This document shows positions 50,322 to 59,605 of a DNA stretch of 64,000 nucleotides, one piece after another. The stretch's first letter is position 1, and each line of letters opens with the position of its first letter. Source of the DNA: Actinoplanes sichuanensis. GTDB taxonomy: Bacteria; Actinomycetota; Actinomycetes; Mycobacteriales; Micromonosporaceae. The stretch lies in contig NZ_AP028461.1 in NCBI RefSeq assembly GCF_033097365.1, positions 4,278,001 to 4,342,000 of the forward strand. The letters are read 5' to 3'. The notes below the pieces were generated by a model. It was not told the origin of the DNA. It did not search any database and saw only the letters and a program-made list of their open reading frames with translations. Position numbers and translations under genes: made by a program.

Positions 50322-51709
50322 CCGAGCCCTCACCCGTGATGGCGTTGTTCCAGGACGCCGTCGCGACGGTTCCCGCCTACCGCCGATTCCTCGAGGACAA
50401 CGGGGTCGATCCGGCCGCGGTCCTGGAACCGGCGGCGATCCCGTTGATGACCAAGGCCGGCTACCACCGCCGCTACCCGTTGCCGGACCGGTGCCGCCAC
50501 GGGCGACTCGACGCGGCCACCGTCGTCGCCCTCTCCTCAGGGTCCTCCGGCCACCCGACGGTGTGGCCGCGCACCGAATCCGACGAGCAGACCGGCGTCG
50601 CACGGTTCGAGCAGGTCTTCCGCGACGGATTCGATGCCGCCGAGAGCAGCACGCTCGCCGTGGTCTGCTTCGCTCTCGGCAACTGGGTCGGCGGCATGTA
50701 CACCGTCGCCGCCTGCCGACGCCTCGCCGCCGACGGCTACCCGATCACCGTCGCCACCCCCGGCAACGACCTCGCCGAGATCCTGCGCGTGGTCGGCGAA
50801 CTCGGCCGCAACTACGACCAGACGGTACTGCTCGGCTACCCGCCGTTCCTCAAGAACGTCATCGACGCCGGCCGCGACCGCGGCCTCGACTGGCAGTACT
50901 ACGGCATCAAGCTGGTACTGGCCGGCGAGGTGTTCAGCGAGCAGTGGCGTGACCTCGTCGGCGAACGCGCTGGCATCAGCGACCCGGTCACCGACATCGT
51001 CTCGCTGTACGGCACGGCCGACGCGGGAGTGCTGGGCAACGAGACGCCGCTGAGCGTTCGCATCCGCCGCTTCCTGGCCCGGCACCCGGACGTCGCGACC
51101 AGGTGCTTCGGCGACTCCCGACTGCCGACACTGGTGCAGTACGACCCGGTCACCCACTGGTTCGAGCCGATGCCGGACGGGACCCTCACCTTCAGCTGCG
51201 CCGGCACCGTGCCACTGGTTCGCTATCACATCGCCGACGAGGGCGGCGTACTGCCGTACGACGAAATGGTGTCGTTGTGCCGGGACCACGGCTTCGATCC
51301 CGGTGACGGCCCGCGACTGCCGTTCGTGTACGTCTTCGGCCGTTCACTGTTCACCGTCTCGTATTTCGGGGCCAACATCTACCCGGAGAACGTGACGGCG
51401 GGCCTGGAACGGCCGGCCGTCAGCGGCTGGACCACCGGTAGGTTCGTGCTGCGCACGGTCGAGGACACCGACCGGGACCGGCGGCTGTCCGTCGTCGTCG
51501 AGCTGGCCGCCGGAGCCGAGCCCAGCGAGGAACGGCGGATGCTCGCCGCCTCGTCGATCCGTACCGAGTTGCTGCGCATCAACAGCGAGTTCGCCCACTA
51601 CGTGCCGGCGGCCTACCAGACTCCGCAGGTGGAACTCCGGCCGGCGGACGACGCCGAGTTCTTCCCGCCCGGTGTGAAGCACCGGTGGACCCGCCCGCAG
51701 ACGCCGTGA
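50318..51709 (+). CDS. AMP-forming adenylating enzyme (EhpF/PaaK-like)
   Basis: 463 residues. The phosphate-binding loop reads ALSSGSSGHPTVWPR (~70-85). Next come ALGNWVGGMYTVAACRRLA, a SLYGTADAGVLGNET segment (the aromatic/Gly-rich A5 position), and PLVRYHIADEGGVL, with the Asp and Arg-like adenylate contacts. It resembles proteins annotated as phenazine-biosynthesis EhpF and phenylacetate-CoA-ligase-like enzymes, which activate aryl or other carboxylic acids. No carrier protein is adjacent, so the acyl acceptor may be CoA or an amine. The ATG overlaps the DUF998 stop, and its stop overlaps the hydrolase GTG. Confidence 0.85.
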   Translation: MTEPSPVMALFQDAVATVPAYRRFLEDNGVDPAAVLEPAAIPLMTKAGYHRRYPLPDRCRHGRLDAATVVALSSGSSGHPTVWPRTESDEQTGVARFEQVFRDGFDAAESSTLAVVCFALGNWVGGMYTVAACRRLAADGYPITVATPGNDLAEILRVVGELGRNYDQTVLLGYPPFLKNVIDAGRDRGLDWQYYGIKLVLAGEVFSEQWRDLVGERAGISDPVTDIVSLYGTADAGVLGNETPLSVRIRRFLARHPDVATRCFGDSRLPTLVQYDPVTHWFEPMPDGTLTFSCAGTVPLVRYHIADEGGVLPYDEMVSLCRDHGFDPGDGPRLPFVYVFGRSLFTVSYFGANIYPENVTAGLERPAVSGWTTGRFVLRTVEDTDRDRRLSVVVELAAGAEPSEERRMLAASSIRTELLRINSEFAHYVPAAYQTPQVELRPADDAEFFPPGVKHRWTRPQTP

Positions 51710-52571
51710 CCGGCTTCGCCGACGCCGAGGCGGCCGCCCGCCGTGCGGTCGCCGACGACGAGCGGAACCCCGCGGTGCGGCCCGCGGCCGGTACGCGCTT
51801 GTGGACTCACGGCGAGAGCCGGCCTCGTGCGGTGCTGCTGCTGCACGGCCACACCCACACCCCGCAGCAGGTGGCGCTGCTGGCCGAACGGTTCTTCGCC
51901 CGTGGATACAACGTGCTGCGCCGCGGGCTCCGCTGCACGGGCCGGCCGGTCCACCGTCCGGGCGGCTCACCGTCGCGGCGCTGCGGGCGTACTCCACCGG
52001 CGCCTGGCGCCTCACCACACGTCTGGGCGACGAGGCCGGAATCGTCGGCATCTCCGGCGGGGCCGTGCTGGGCACCTGGCTGGCGGCACGGCGGGCGGGC
52101 GAGGTACGGCGACTGCTGGCACTGGCCCCGTTCTTCCGGCCGCACCGGCGGCACGCCTGCCCGGTGGCGGTCGCCGCCCTGCGGTTCGCGTACGGATGCA
52201 GGCTCCTACCGGACCTCGTCGACCGCAACGGCTACTCCTACACGGCGCTCGCCCAGTATCTGCGTCTCGCGGCCGACGTCCGGGCACGGCCGGGCACCGG
52301 CCCGCGACGGATCGCCGTCGTGCTGTCGGCCGGTGACCAGGCGGTGGACCGGGCGACCGCGTTCGCCCTGCCCGCCGCGCTGGCCGCCGCCGGCGGATCG
52401 TCGTTCGAGGAAGTGCTGCTACCGGCGGCGATGGGCCTGTCGCACGACATCGCCTCCCCGGCCGCGCTCGGCGTCCACCGCGACGACCTGTACGCCCGCT
52501 ACCTCGGCCTCTACGAGGCCGCCCCGTCGACTGCGCATCGACCGGGTATCGAACCCGGCCCGATCGGATAG
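51706..52571 (+). pseudogene. Alpha/beta-hydrolase with a single apparent frameshift
   Basis: The N-terminal part is in one frame from GTG 51706 (GTGA overlap with the previous stop): AVLLLHGHTHTPQQVALLAERFFARGYNVL, the strand-oxyanion region. The rest is in another frame: RAPLHGPAGPPSGRLTVAALRAYS, then GIVGISGGAVLGTW (nucleophile elbow), VVLSAGDQAVD (acid) and AMGLSHD (catalytic His). Together they make one complete hydrolase of ~288 residues. The break is at about 51925-51940 (CTGCGCCGCGGG) and one missing base would repair it. It could be a sequencing error or a recent inactivation. The rest of the gene shows no decay. Confidence 0.8.
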
Positions 52572-52575
52572 CGGC

Positions 52576-52746
52576 ATGTCCGACAGGCCTCGCTGGTATC
52601 GCGTTTTCCGGTTCGTCCTGCATGCCGTCGTCATGCTGGCCATTACGGCCGGTCTGTTCACCGCCCTGCTGTACGCCGCGACGACCACCGGTTTCACCGG
52701 TGCCTGCCTGTTGCCGCAGGTGTGCCCGGCGACCAGGCACCGGTGA
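52576..52746 (+). CDS. Small membrane protein
   Basis: 56 residues, SDRPRWYRVFRFVLHAVVML and onward to LFTALLYAATTTGFTGACLLP: one long or two short hydrophobic helices with a basic N-terminus and two Cys near the end. ATG 52576 lies 5 bp after the hydrolase stop, so it probably ends the P450 operon. The ribosome site is weak. No family is recognised. Confidence 0.55.
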   Translation: MSDRPRWYRVFRFVLHAVVMLAITAGLFTALLYAATTTGFTGACLLPQVCPATRHR

Positions 52747-52757
52747 CCTGCCGCGGC

Positions 52758-53651
52758 TCAGCGCACCAGACGGCGATGCGAGACCCACGCCGGGCGACGA
52801 CGGCGTGGGGAGCCGCCGGCACGCGGCCGACGCGGCCCGGCGTTCACCGTGGTCGGTGCGGGCGCCAGGATGTGGTGCATCGCGGCCCGCAGCTGGGCGC
52901 CGGGTTCGATACCGAGCTCGTCGACCAGAGCCCGGTGCGATCGGCGGTAGTGCTCCATCGCCTCGGCCGTACGGCCCATGCCGTGCAGCGCGGTCATGTA
53001 CAGCGCCTGTACCTCCTCCCACAACGGGTGGGCGGCGGCCATCGCGGTGAGGTCGGGCAGGATCTCCCGATGCCGGCCGAGGTGGATCTCGGCCTCGATC
53101 AGATCCAGGTGCGCGGTGGCGATCCACTGCTCGAGCCGGGCACGCTGACCCTGCGCGTACGGCCCCTGCACTCCGGCGAGCGGTCTGCCGTCGGGCAGGG
53201 TGAGCGCGGAACGCAACTCGGCGGCCGCCGCACGCCGATCCCCGTGGCGGGTGGCCGCCGCGGCGCGCAGGGTGTGCGCCCGGAACCGGTTGATGTCGAC
53301 GGCCCCGTCCGGCACGTGCAGGACGTAACCGCCGCCGCTGGACTCCAGGCTGGTCGCGTCGTCGCCCTCCTGCTGCAGTACCCGCCGCAACCGGTAGACG
53401 TAGGTCCGTACGGTGGTGACCGCCGAACGGGGCGGTTCATCGCCCCACAGTCCGCTGATCAGTTCGTCCAGGGTGACCGTGGTGCCCTCGCGCAGCAGCA
53501 GCATGGCCAGGGTGCCGCGCTGCTGCGGCGATCCGATGTCCACTTCACGGCCGGTCCGGGGCCTACCGGAGTCCGTCCGGGTGCACTGCCAGGCCTGGAC
53601 AGGCCCGAGGAGGCTGAAGCTGAGGGTGGTTGACAGTCCGCTTTCGAGCAT
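52758..53651 (-). CDS. SARP-family activator
   Basis: 297 residues: winged helix (SFSLLGPVQAWQCTRTDSGR and GSPQQRGTLAMLLLREGTTVTLDELISGLWGDEPP) and BTAD (LTAMAAAHPLWEEVQALYMTALHGMGRTAEAMEHYRRSHR), with a basic tail of SPRRRRPAW type. It is the closest relative in the window of the SARP at 36580. ATG 53651 has TAGTCT 6 nt upstream and no ribosome site, so it is probably leaderless. It is convergent with the P450 operon. Confidence 0.9.
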   Translation of the reverse strand: MLESGLSTTLSFSLLGPVQAWQCTRTDSGRPRTGREVDIGSPQQRGTLAMLLLREGTTVTLDELISGLWGDEPPRSAVTTVRTYVYRLRRVLQQEGDDATSLESSGGGYVLHVPDGAVDINRFRAHTLRAAAATRHGDRRAAAAELRSALTLPDGRPLAGVQGPYAQGQRARLEQWIATAHLDLIEAEIHLGRHREILPDLTAMAAAHPLWEEVQALYMTALHGMGRTAEAMEHYRRSHRALVDELGIEPGAQLRAAMHHILAPAPTTVNAGPRRPRAGGSPRRRRPAWVSHRRLVR

Positions 53652-53709
53652 GGCCGAAGACTACGAACCTGCGATGGTAAGAACTCTTGGCGTTTTCTGA
53701 ACGCCGCGT

Positions 53710-56700
53710 TCAGCCGGGTAGCCGCGCCAACGCCTCCTGTGCGGCCGCCTCCCAGTGCGGTGAGCCCCACCGCCGCGCGATCACCACGGCGTGCCGGAAC
53801 TCCTCGGCGGCGCGATCGTCGTCGCCGATCAACCGGTAGAGACCACCGAGGGTGATCGCGACCGGCCCGCTCACCATCGACGTGCTCGTCACGCCGCCGA
53901 GCAGATCACGCAGCGGCAGCAGCCGGTCGATCAGCATCGGTGCGTTCTCCCGCTCACCGAGCAGCACCGCCAGGTCACCCTTGAGGCATCCGAAGTAACT
54001 CTGCAGGTAGTCATCGCGCAACACCAGGTCGCGAGGCACCGCCCGGGCCTCGTCCAGCCTGCCCTGCCGGGCCAGGACCAGCGCCAGCCGGTCGTTCTCC
54101 AGATTGCCGGTCGCGTCCTGGACGGCGCGGGTCAACGGCTCGGCCTCGGCGTACCGGCCTTCGCTCAGGTAAAGGGTGATCTGCACCGTGCTGTGAAACG
54201 TCCACGCGTGGATGGCGCCGACGGCCAGCATCCGTTCGTAGACGTCGTCGTAGAGTTCGCGGGCCTCGGCGAAGTCGCCGCGGATGTGCGCCAGCATCGC
54301 GAGCGTGGCCCGGTTCACCGCCTCCTGCTCGGCGAGGCCGTGCTGACCGGCGATGGCGATGCCGAGTTCGGCGTGCCGGCGCAGCCCGTCCGGGTCGGCG
54401 GCGGCGGCCCGGACGGTGCCCGCGATGTGCTCGGCGAGCCAGTGGTACACCGGCAGTCCCATGCCTCGGGCCAGGTCCCGCAGCTCGTCGGCGATCCGGC
54501 CGCGCCGCTCGGCACCATGCTCGTAGGAGGTGCACTTGGCGACCGCCATCAGCCCGGCGGCGATCAGTTCCGGCTCACCGATGTCGCGGGCCAGGGCCAG
54601 TTGCTCCTGCGCCGCGGAAACCGCCCGCGGGTCGAGATCGCCGTCGAGTTCGGAGACCAGCGTGTCGAGCAGCCGGCAACGCGTCCGCGGGTCCAGGGCA
54701 CCGCGGCTCAGCAGCCGGTTCAGGGCGGTCACCGTCCGCAGGTCCACGGTCCCGTAGGCACGGCTCTGCCACGACGTCGGCTCGCTCCACGCCGCCAGCG
54801 CCTCGGCCAGCAGGTCGTCGCGGCCGGCGTGTTCGGCGTGATCCATGGCCCGCCGCCGGGAGGCTCGGGCCGCGCTCATCGCCCCGGCCTTGATCTGCGC
54901 GCGGACCAGCAGCGACAGCACCTGCACGATCCGGGCATCGTGGTCACCGGTACGCGGCATCCGACCGGCTGCCTCGACCGCCTGGGTGAGCAGTTCAGCC
55001 GCCACGTCGAAGGCGTAGACACGCTCGGCCGCGGCAGCGGCCAGCATGCTGTGGCGCATCGCCGGGCCCGCGGTCGCCGCCGTCAGCGCCCGGCTGTAGT
55101 GCCGGGCCAGGGCGACGTGGTCGTCGGGCCGCTCCCGTTCCAGCACTGCGGCGATGGCGGCATGCAGACGGGCCCGGCGAGGTGTCGGCATCTCACCGTA
55201 GATCAGGTCACGCAGCAGGGAATGCCGGAAGGCGGGATGCCCGGACGTGCCCTCGACCAGCAGACCGAGAGCGAAGGCGGTCTCCAGGGCGGGGGCCGGG
55301 TCGACACCGGCCACCTCGGCCAGGACATCGGGGTCGGCGTCGCCGCCGAGCAGCGCGGCCACCCTCAGCACATCCAGGTGCCGGTCACCGAGCCGGGCCA
55401 GCCTGCGGCGCAGCACCTCACGTACGCCGTCCGGCACCTCGGTGAGCGCGGATTGCGGCCCCTCGGCAGCCAACAGCCGAGCGCACTCGCCCACATAGAA
55501 GGGGTTGCCACCGGTCCGGTCGGTCAACGCCTCGACGGTCCGGTCGTCGGCCGGCACCCCGGTGACGGCGGCGATCAGGTCACCCACCTCGGCGCTGGTC
55601 AGCCCGGGCAGGTTGATCCGCACCGGTACCCGTCGCGCCACCCGGGCGAGGGTGTCGGCCACCCGCGATCCGGTCTCGCCCGGCCGGTAGGTGCCGACGA
55701 CCAGGGCAGGGCGCCCCGCCAGCCCTTCGACGGCCCGCTCGAACAGGGTCAGCGTCTCACCGTCGGCGTTCTGCAGATCGTCGACGGCCACCACCAGCGG
55801 GCCGGCCGCGGCGGCCACACCCAGCCACCTCACCACCGCCTGATGCAGCGGAAACCGTCCGATGTCCGGTCCGGGCACAGAACCGGCGCCGACGTCGCCC
55901 AGCAACGGCGCCATCACGGCCGGCTCGGGCGGCGGCATCACCTTCTCCAGCGACCGCAGCACCTCCGTCCACGCCCACGCCGGTGGTGCACCCTCATACT
56001 CCGGGCAGCATCCGCTCAGTACCGTCCAGCCGGTGGCGGCCAGGTCCTGAAGGGCTCGGCCCAGCAGACGGCTCTTACCGATGCCGCTCTCACCGCTGAT
56101 CAGCACGATGCCGCCGCCACGCAGCGCCGCACCGGTGGCCTCGTGAAATCGCCGCAGCTCACCGGTCCGCCCGACGAACGGCTCCGCCTCACCGGCGAAC
56201 GGCACGACGGCCTTGGAGGGCTCACCGGGACGCAGGTCGTCGCGCTCGCTGAGGATGGCGACCTCGAGGTCGGCGAGACGGCGGGTCGGATTGAGGCCCA
56301 ACTCGTCACGCAACACCCGCCGATGGGCGCCCAACGCCTCCAGCGCCTCGGCCCGGCGACCGGTCGCCCACAGCGCCAGAGCGAGTTGCCGCCAGGCCTC
56401 CTCCCGCAGCGGGTACTCCCGGGTCATCGCCTCCGCTAGCGGAACAGCGACAGCGCCCTGCCCGCTGCGTACGGTGGCGTCCAGCTGCGCCTCCCGCGCC
56501 AGCAGGTGCAGTTCGTCGAGACGGCCGACCTCCGCCTGCGCCCAGTCCGCGTCTGCGAACTCGGCGTACGCCGGCCCCCGCCACAGCCGCAGCGCCTCCT
56601 CCAGCAACACGGTGGCCGTCTCCGGAGGCTCCTTACGCGCCGCACGGACGAGCCGCTCGAAACGCCACGCGTCGACGTCGTCGTCGCTGACGCTGATCGC

Positions 56701-56994
56701 GTAGCCGGGCGGCACCGTGAGCAACGTGGTACTCGGGGTGCGCGGTCTACGATCCGGCTCGAGCAGGCGACGCAGGTTGGAGACGTAGGTCTGCAGCGAC
56801 GTGGTGGCCCTCGGCGGTGGCCGTCCGTGCCACAGCTGCTCGATCAGCCGGTCCGCCGACACCACGGTCCCCCGGGCCGCCAGCAGCATCGCCAGCACCG
56901 CCCGCTGCAGCGGCCCGCCCAGGTCCACCGCCTGGCCCCGATACTCGGCGACGACCGGGCCGAGCACCTTCAGCTGGAGGGCGCGCGAAGGCAT
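53710..56994 (-). CDS. Large BTAD/AAA-ATPase transcriptional regulator
   Basis: 1094 residues. The winged helix (LQLKVLGPVVAEYRGQAVDLGGPLQRAVLAMLLAARGTVV) and BTAD domain extend to ~245. The AAA-type ATPase has EPFVGRTGELRRF, P-loop ISGESGIGKSRLLG (~305) and Walker B PLVVAVDDLQNAD. A long helical TPR-like region runs to the end. It differs from the AfsR-like protein at 33680 in having an adenylate-cyclase/LAL-type ATPase rather than NB-ARC. ATG 56994 has GGAG at 7 nt. It lies 58 bp upstream of the SARP gene at 53651 on the same strand and may be its partner. Confidence 0.9.
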   Translation of the reverse strand: MPSRALQLKVLGPVVAEYRGQAVDLGGPLQRAVLAMLLAARGTVVSADRLIEQLWHGRPPPRATTSLQTYVSNLRRLLEPDRRPRTPSTTLLTVPPGYAISVSDDDVDAWRFERLVRAARKEPPETATVLLEEALRLWRGPAYAEFADADWAQAEVGRLDELHLLAREAQLDATVRSGQGAVAVPLAEAMTREYPLREEAWRQLALALWATGRRAEALEALGAHRRVLRDELGLNPTRRLADLEVAILSERDDLRPGEPSKAVVPFAGEAEPFVGRTGELRRFHEATGAALRGGGIVLISGESGIGKSRLLGRALQDLAATGWTVLSGCCPEYEGAPPAWAWTEVLRSLEKVMPPPEPAVMAPLLGDVGAGSVPGPDIGRFPLHQAVVRWLGVAAAAGPLVVAVDDLQNADGETLTLFERAVEGLAGRPALVVGTYRPGETGSRVADTLARVARRVPVRINLPGLTSAEVGDLIAAVTGVPADDRTVEALTDRTGGNPFYVGECARLLAAEGPQSALTEVPDGVREVLRRRLARLGDRHLDVLRVAALLGGDADPDVLAEVAGVDPAPALETAFALGLLVEGTSGHPAFRHSLLRDLIYGEMPTPRRARLHAAIAAVLERERPDDHVALARHYSRALTAATAGPAMRHSMLAAAAAERVYAFDVAAELLTQAVEAAGRMPRTGDHDARIVQVLSLLVRAQIKAGAMSAARASRRRAMDHAEHAGRDDLLAEALAAWSEPTSWQSRAYGTVDLRTVTALNRLLSRGALDPRTRCRLLDTLVSELDGDLDPRAVSAAQEQLALARDIGEPELIAAGLMAVAKCTSYEHGAERRGRIADELRDLARGMGLPVYHWLAEHIAGTVRAAAADPDGLRRHAELGIAIAGQHGLAEQEAVNRATLAMLAHIRGDFAEARELYDDVYERMLAVGAIHAWTFHSTVQITLYLSEGRYAEAEPLTRAVQDATGNLENDRLALVLARQGRLDEARAVPRDLVLRDDYLQSYFGCLKGDLAVLLGERENAPMLIDRLLPLRDLLGGVTSTSMVSGPVAITLGGLYRLIGDDDRAAEEFRHAVVIARRWGSPHWEAAAQEALARLPG

Positions 56995-57668
56995 GAGTGA
57001 ACTCCGATCAGGACGCGGACCGCGATCGCACGCCGCGCCACAGCCTTACCAACCATCGTCTTGAGGATAGGCAGGTCACCCTGCAGCCAGGCCCACGCCT
57101 GCTCGTGTCCGCCGAACTCCTCAGGTTCCGCCCCCGCCCGCAACACGCTCTGCCGGATCGGTGTCACAGTCACCGCCATAGTGATGGTCATTGTGGTCCG
57201 CCCACTCGGAATCGACTTGGAACCGGTCGCCGTCGACACTGCCGGATTCTGCGGCCGGTGTCGTAAGGCAATGGCGTTGACCCCCATCGCGATGTGCGAT
57301 GACCCCCACCGGGCGGTGACGAAATCGTGCCTGCCTCTCCGCTGAGCCACCGAGCCCATAGCCCCGCCGGTGAGACCCTGACGAGCCGGCATCGACACCG
57401 GATCGGCAGCACATGGACCGGACGCGTCGAACCGCCGACACCGGCGCCGCTCTGGGTCTCGAACACGACATCGTCACCGTGGAACGGCTCGGGCCGGTGG
57501 CCGATGATCTGTACCCGCGATATGTCGACCTCTACGAGGCGGCCGCATGGTGATCTCACGCGGGAAGCGTCGATGCCGCGTATCGGCGAAATGCGTCTAT
57601 TCGCCGTCGATGGCCCGTAAATCCGGGATACCCACCGTGGAGGGCATACCGACGAGAAACGGAGCAGC
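56995..57668. other. Intergenic region before the sugar dehydrogenase gene
   Basis: About 670 bp without a firmly supported gene. The minus strand encodes a protein-like stretch (EPEEFGGHEQAWAWLQGDLP, then ILKTMVGKAVARRAIAVRVL) near 57000-57140. The plus strand has a 46-codon ORF at 57412-57552 ending ERLGPVADDLYPRYVDLYEA plus three residues. Either may be a gene remnant, but I could not assign a family. The promoter of the dehydrogenase gene must lie near 57600. Confidence 0.3.
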
Positions 57669-59069
57669 ATGCGCACCGCGACACGCACACTGATCGCCGC
57701 CACCCTCACGGCGATCGTGGCATCAACCTCCCCCGCGACCGCCGCCCACGCGGCCGACCCCGGCCCGGACCAGTTCACCACCCGGGTGATCGCCACCGGC
57801 CTCGCCAACCCGTTCGAGGTCGCCAACGGCCCGGACGGCCTGCTGTGGGTGACCGAGCGCACCGCCGGCCGGGTGGTCCGGATCGATCCGGCCACCGGCG
57901 CCCGCAGCACCGCGCTGACCCTGCCCGACGTGCTGATCACACCGGGCACCCAGGACGGCCTGATGGGCATGGCCCTGCACCCCGAGCTGCTCACGGCCCG
58001 CAACCAGCATGTCTTCCTGGCCTACACCTACGATGCCGATCCCGGCGCCGCGGTCGACCGCCGGGTCAAGCTGGTCCGTTATTTCTGGGAGGCGGCCACC
58101 CAGCGGCTGATCCTGCCGATCACCCTGATCGAGGGTCTGCCCGGCAGCGACGACCACAACTCCGGCCGGCTGGTCTTCGGCCCGGACGGCAAGCTGGCGT
58201 ACACGATCGGCGACGGGGGCCACAATCAGTTCGCCAACTACTGCAAGCCGATCCGGGCGCAGCGCACACCGACGGCGCAGGAGGTCCGCGATCGTGACTG
58301 GGTGTCATATCAGGGCAAGGTTCTGCGCCTCGAGGTCGACGGCACCATCCCGGCCGACAACCCGGTGATCAACGGGGTACGCAGCCACGTCTACTCCCTG
58401 GGTCACCGCAACCCGCAGGGTCTGACCTTCGGCCCCGGCGGCCGGCTCTACGCCAACGAGCACGGCCCGAAGAACGACGACGAGATCAATCTGATCCGGG
58501 CGGCAGGGAACTACGGCTGGCCGAACATCTCCGGCTACCAGGATGACCAGGCGTACGTCTACGCGAACTGGTCGGCTGCTCCCGGCTGTCCCTCTCTGCC
58601 GTGGGGTGAACCGGCGCTGCCGCAGGTCCCGCAGTCCACGGAGTCCAGCTTCACGGCCCCGAACCTGGTCGAGCCGCTGCGGACCTACTACACGGTCGGC
58701 GACGACTTCGACTTCCAGGACCCGAAGTGCGCGGCCGCCTACTACATCTGCTGGCCCGGCATCGCGCCTTCCAGCCTCGACTACCTGGCCGCCTCCCGCC
58801 TTCCGGGGTGGAGCAACTCGCTGCTGATGACCACGTTGAAGGACGGCACGATCTACCGGGTGCCGCTGACCGCGGACGGCCGGCTGGCGGCCGAGACCAT
58901 CCCGGTCTGGAAGAGCGTCAACCGCTATCGCGATCTGACGTTCAACGCCACCGGCACCGTCTTCTACGCCGTCACCGACAGCAGCGGCCTGGCCCGTGAC
59001 CCGCAGGGTGCCCCGACCAACGGGCTGACCAACCCCGGAACGCTGCTGGAGTACGCCCACAAGGGCTGA
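57669..59069 (+). CDS. Secreted PQQ-type glucose/sorbosone dehydrogenase
   Basis: 466 residues. The signal peptide is ~1-29 (TRTLIAATLTAIVASTSPATAAHA). The soluble-GDH beta-propeller follows: GLANPFEVANGPDGLLWVTERTAGRV opens it, GSDDHNSGRLVFGPDGKLAYTIGD carries the general-base His region, and YSLGHRNPQGLTF and LYANEHGPKNDDEINLI contain PQQ/Ca-contact residues of the GdhB family. It should oxidise sugars outside the cell if PQQ is available; no PQQ genes are in the window. ATG 57669 has GGAG at 5 nt. A perfect 17-bp terminator hairpin follows. Confidence 0.92.
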   Translation: MRTATRTLIAATLTAIVASTSPATAAHAADPGPDQFTTRVIATGLANPFEVANGPDGLLWVTERTAGRVVRIDPATGARSTALTLPDVLITPGTQDGLMGMALHPELLTARNQHVFLAYTYDADPGAAVDRRVKLVRYFWEAATQRLILPITLIEGLPGSDDHNSGRLVFGPDGKLAYTIGDGGHNQFANYCKPIRAQRTPTAQEVRDRDWVSYQGKVLRLEVDGTIPADNPVINGVRSHVYSLGHRNPQGLTFGPGGRLYANEHGPKNDDEINLIRAAGNYGWPNISGYQDDQAYVYANWSAAPGCPSLPWGEPALPQVPQSTESSFTAPNLVEPLRTYYTVGDDFDFQDPKCAAAYYICWPGIAPSSLDYLAASRLPGWSNSLLMTTLKDGTIYRVPLTADGRLAAETIPVWKSVNRYRDLTFNATGTVFYAVTDSSGLARDPQGAPTNGLTNPGTLLEYAHKG

Positions 59070-59085
59070 TCCGGAGCCCGACGGC

Positions 59086-59122
59086 AGCGGGGCCCGCGGT
59101 GACGATCACCGCGGGCCCCGCT
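59086..59122. terminator. Strong bidirectional terminator
   Basis: AGCGGGGCCCGCGGTGA-CGA-TCACCGCGGGCCCCGCT, a perfect 17-bp stem with a 3-nt loop followed by GTTTTC. It lies 16 bp after the dehydrogenase stop and 12 bp beyond the convergent minus-strand gene's stop, so it can serve both. Confidence 0.9.
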
Positions 59123-59134
59123 GTTTTCAGCCGG

Positions 59135-59554
59135 TCAGCTCCAGCCGGAGCAGTGCCACTCCTCGTACCATCCGGCAGCCTTCGAAGGCGACGGCCCGCC
59201 GCCCTTCGGGTCGTCGCTCTGGACCCAGTAGACGGCGCAGGCCTGGATCCGCCAGACCGAGGTATTGAGGTTCACCGACCGGGCCGTACGCGGCGCGACG
59301 TCGAAGGAGCCGATCTGCCCGTTGTAGAACTGGTACTGCACGACGCCACGGGACACGTGAGCCGGAGCGTAGCCCCACATCCAGGCCTTCGAGCCGTTGC
59401 CGGCGGCCGTGTCGAGCTGCCCGATGACCCCGTGGACGTCCTTGGTGTAGACGGCCGCGTGAGCCACGCCGGCGAACGTCAGCCCACCGCCGAGGGCACC
59501 TGCCGTCATCACCGCGGCAGCCTTGAGCGCCAGCCGTTTCGATTTCACTCGCAC
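59135..59554 (-). CDS. Small secreted protein, paralogue 1
   Basis: 139 residues with a signal peptide (SKRLALKAAAVMTAGALGGG, cleavage after AHA). The mature part contains AVYTKDVHGVIGQLDTAAGNGSKAWMWGYAPAHVSRGVVQYQFYNG, VNLNTSVWRIQACAVYW and the C-terminal WHCSGWS. Two Cys could form a disulfide. The family is unknown. A paralogue lies immediately upstream (59606-60001). GTG 59554 has AGGGA at 8 nt; GTG 59548 is an alternative. Confidence 0.8.
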   Translation of the reverse strand: MRVKSKRLALKAAAVMTAGALGGGLTFAGVAHAAVYTKDVHGVIGQLDTAAGNGSKAWMWGYAPAHVSRGVVQYQFYNGQIGSFDVAPRTARSVNLNTSVWRIQACAVYWVQSDDPKGGGPSPSKAAGWYEEWHCSGWS

Positions 59555-59605
59555 TACTCTTTCCCTTCCCTTCCCGGAATCACGAAAAACGAATGCATAC
59601 CGTGG

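Noticed and set aside
53791..56439. 882-codon plus-strand frame opposite the large BTAD regulator
   Set aside because: Composition (His/Arg/Gln/Gly-rich) and lack of any domain show it is the complement of the real gene.
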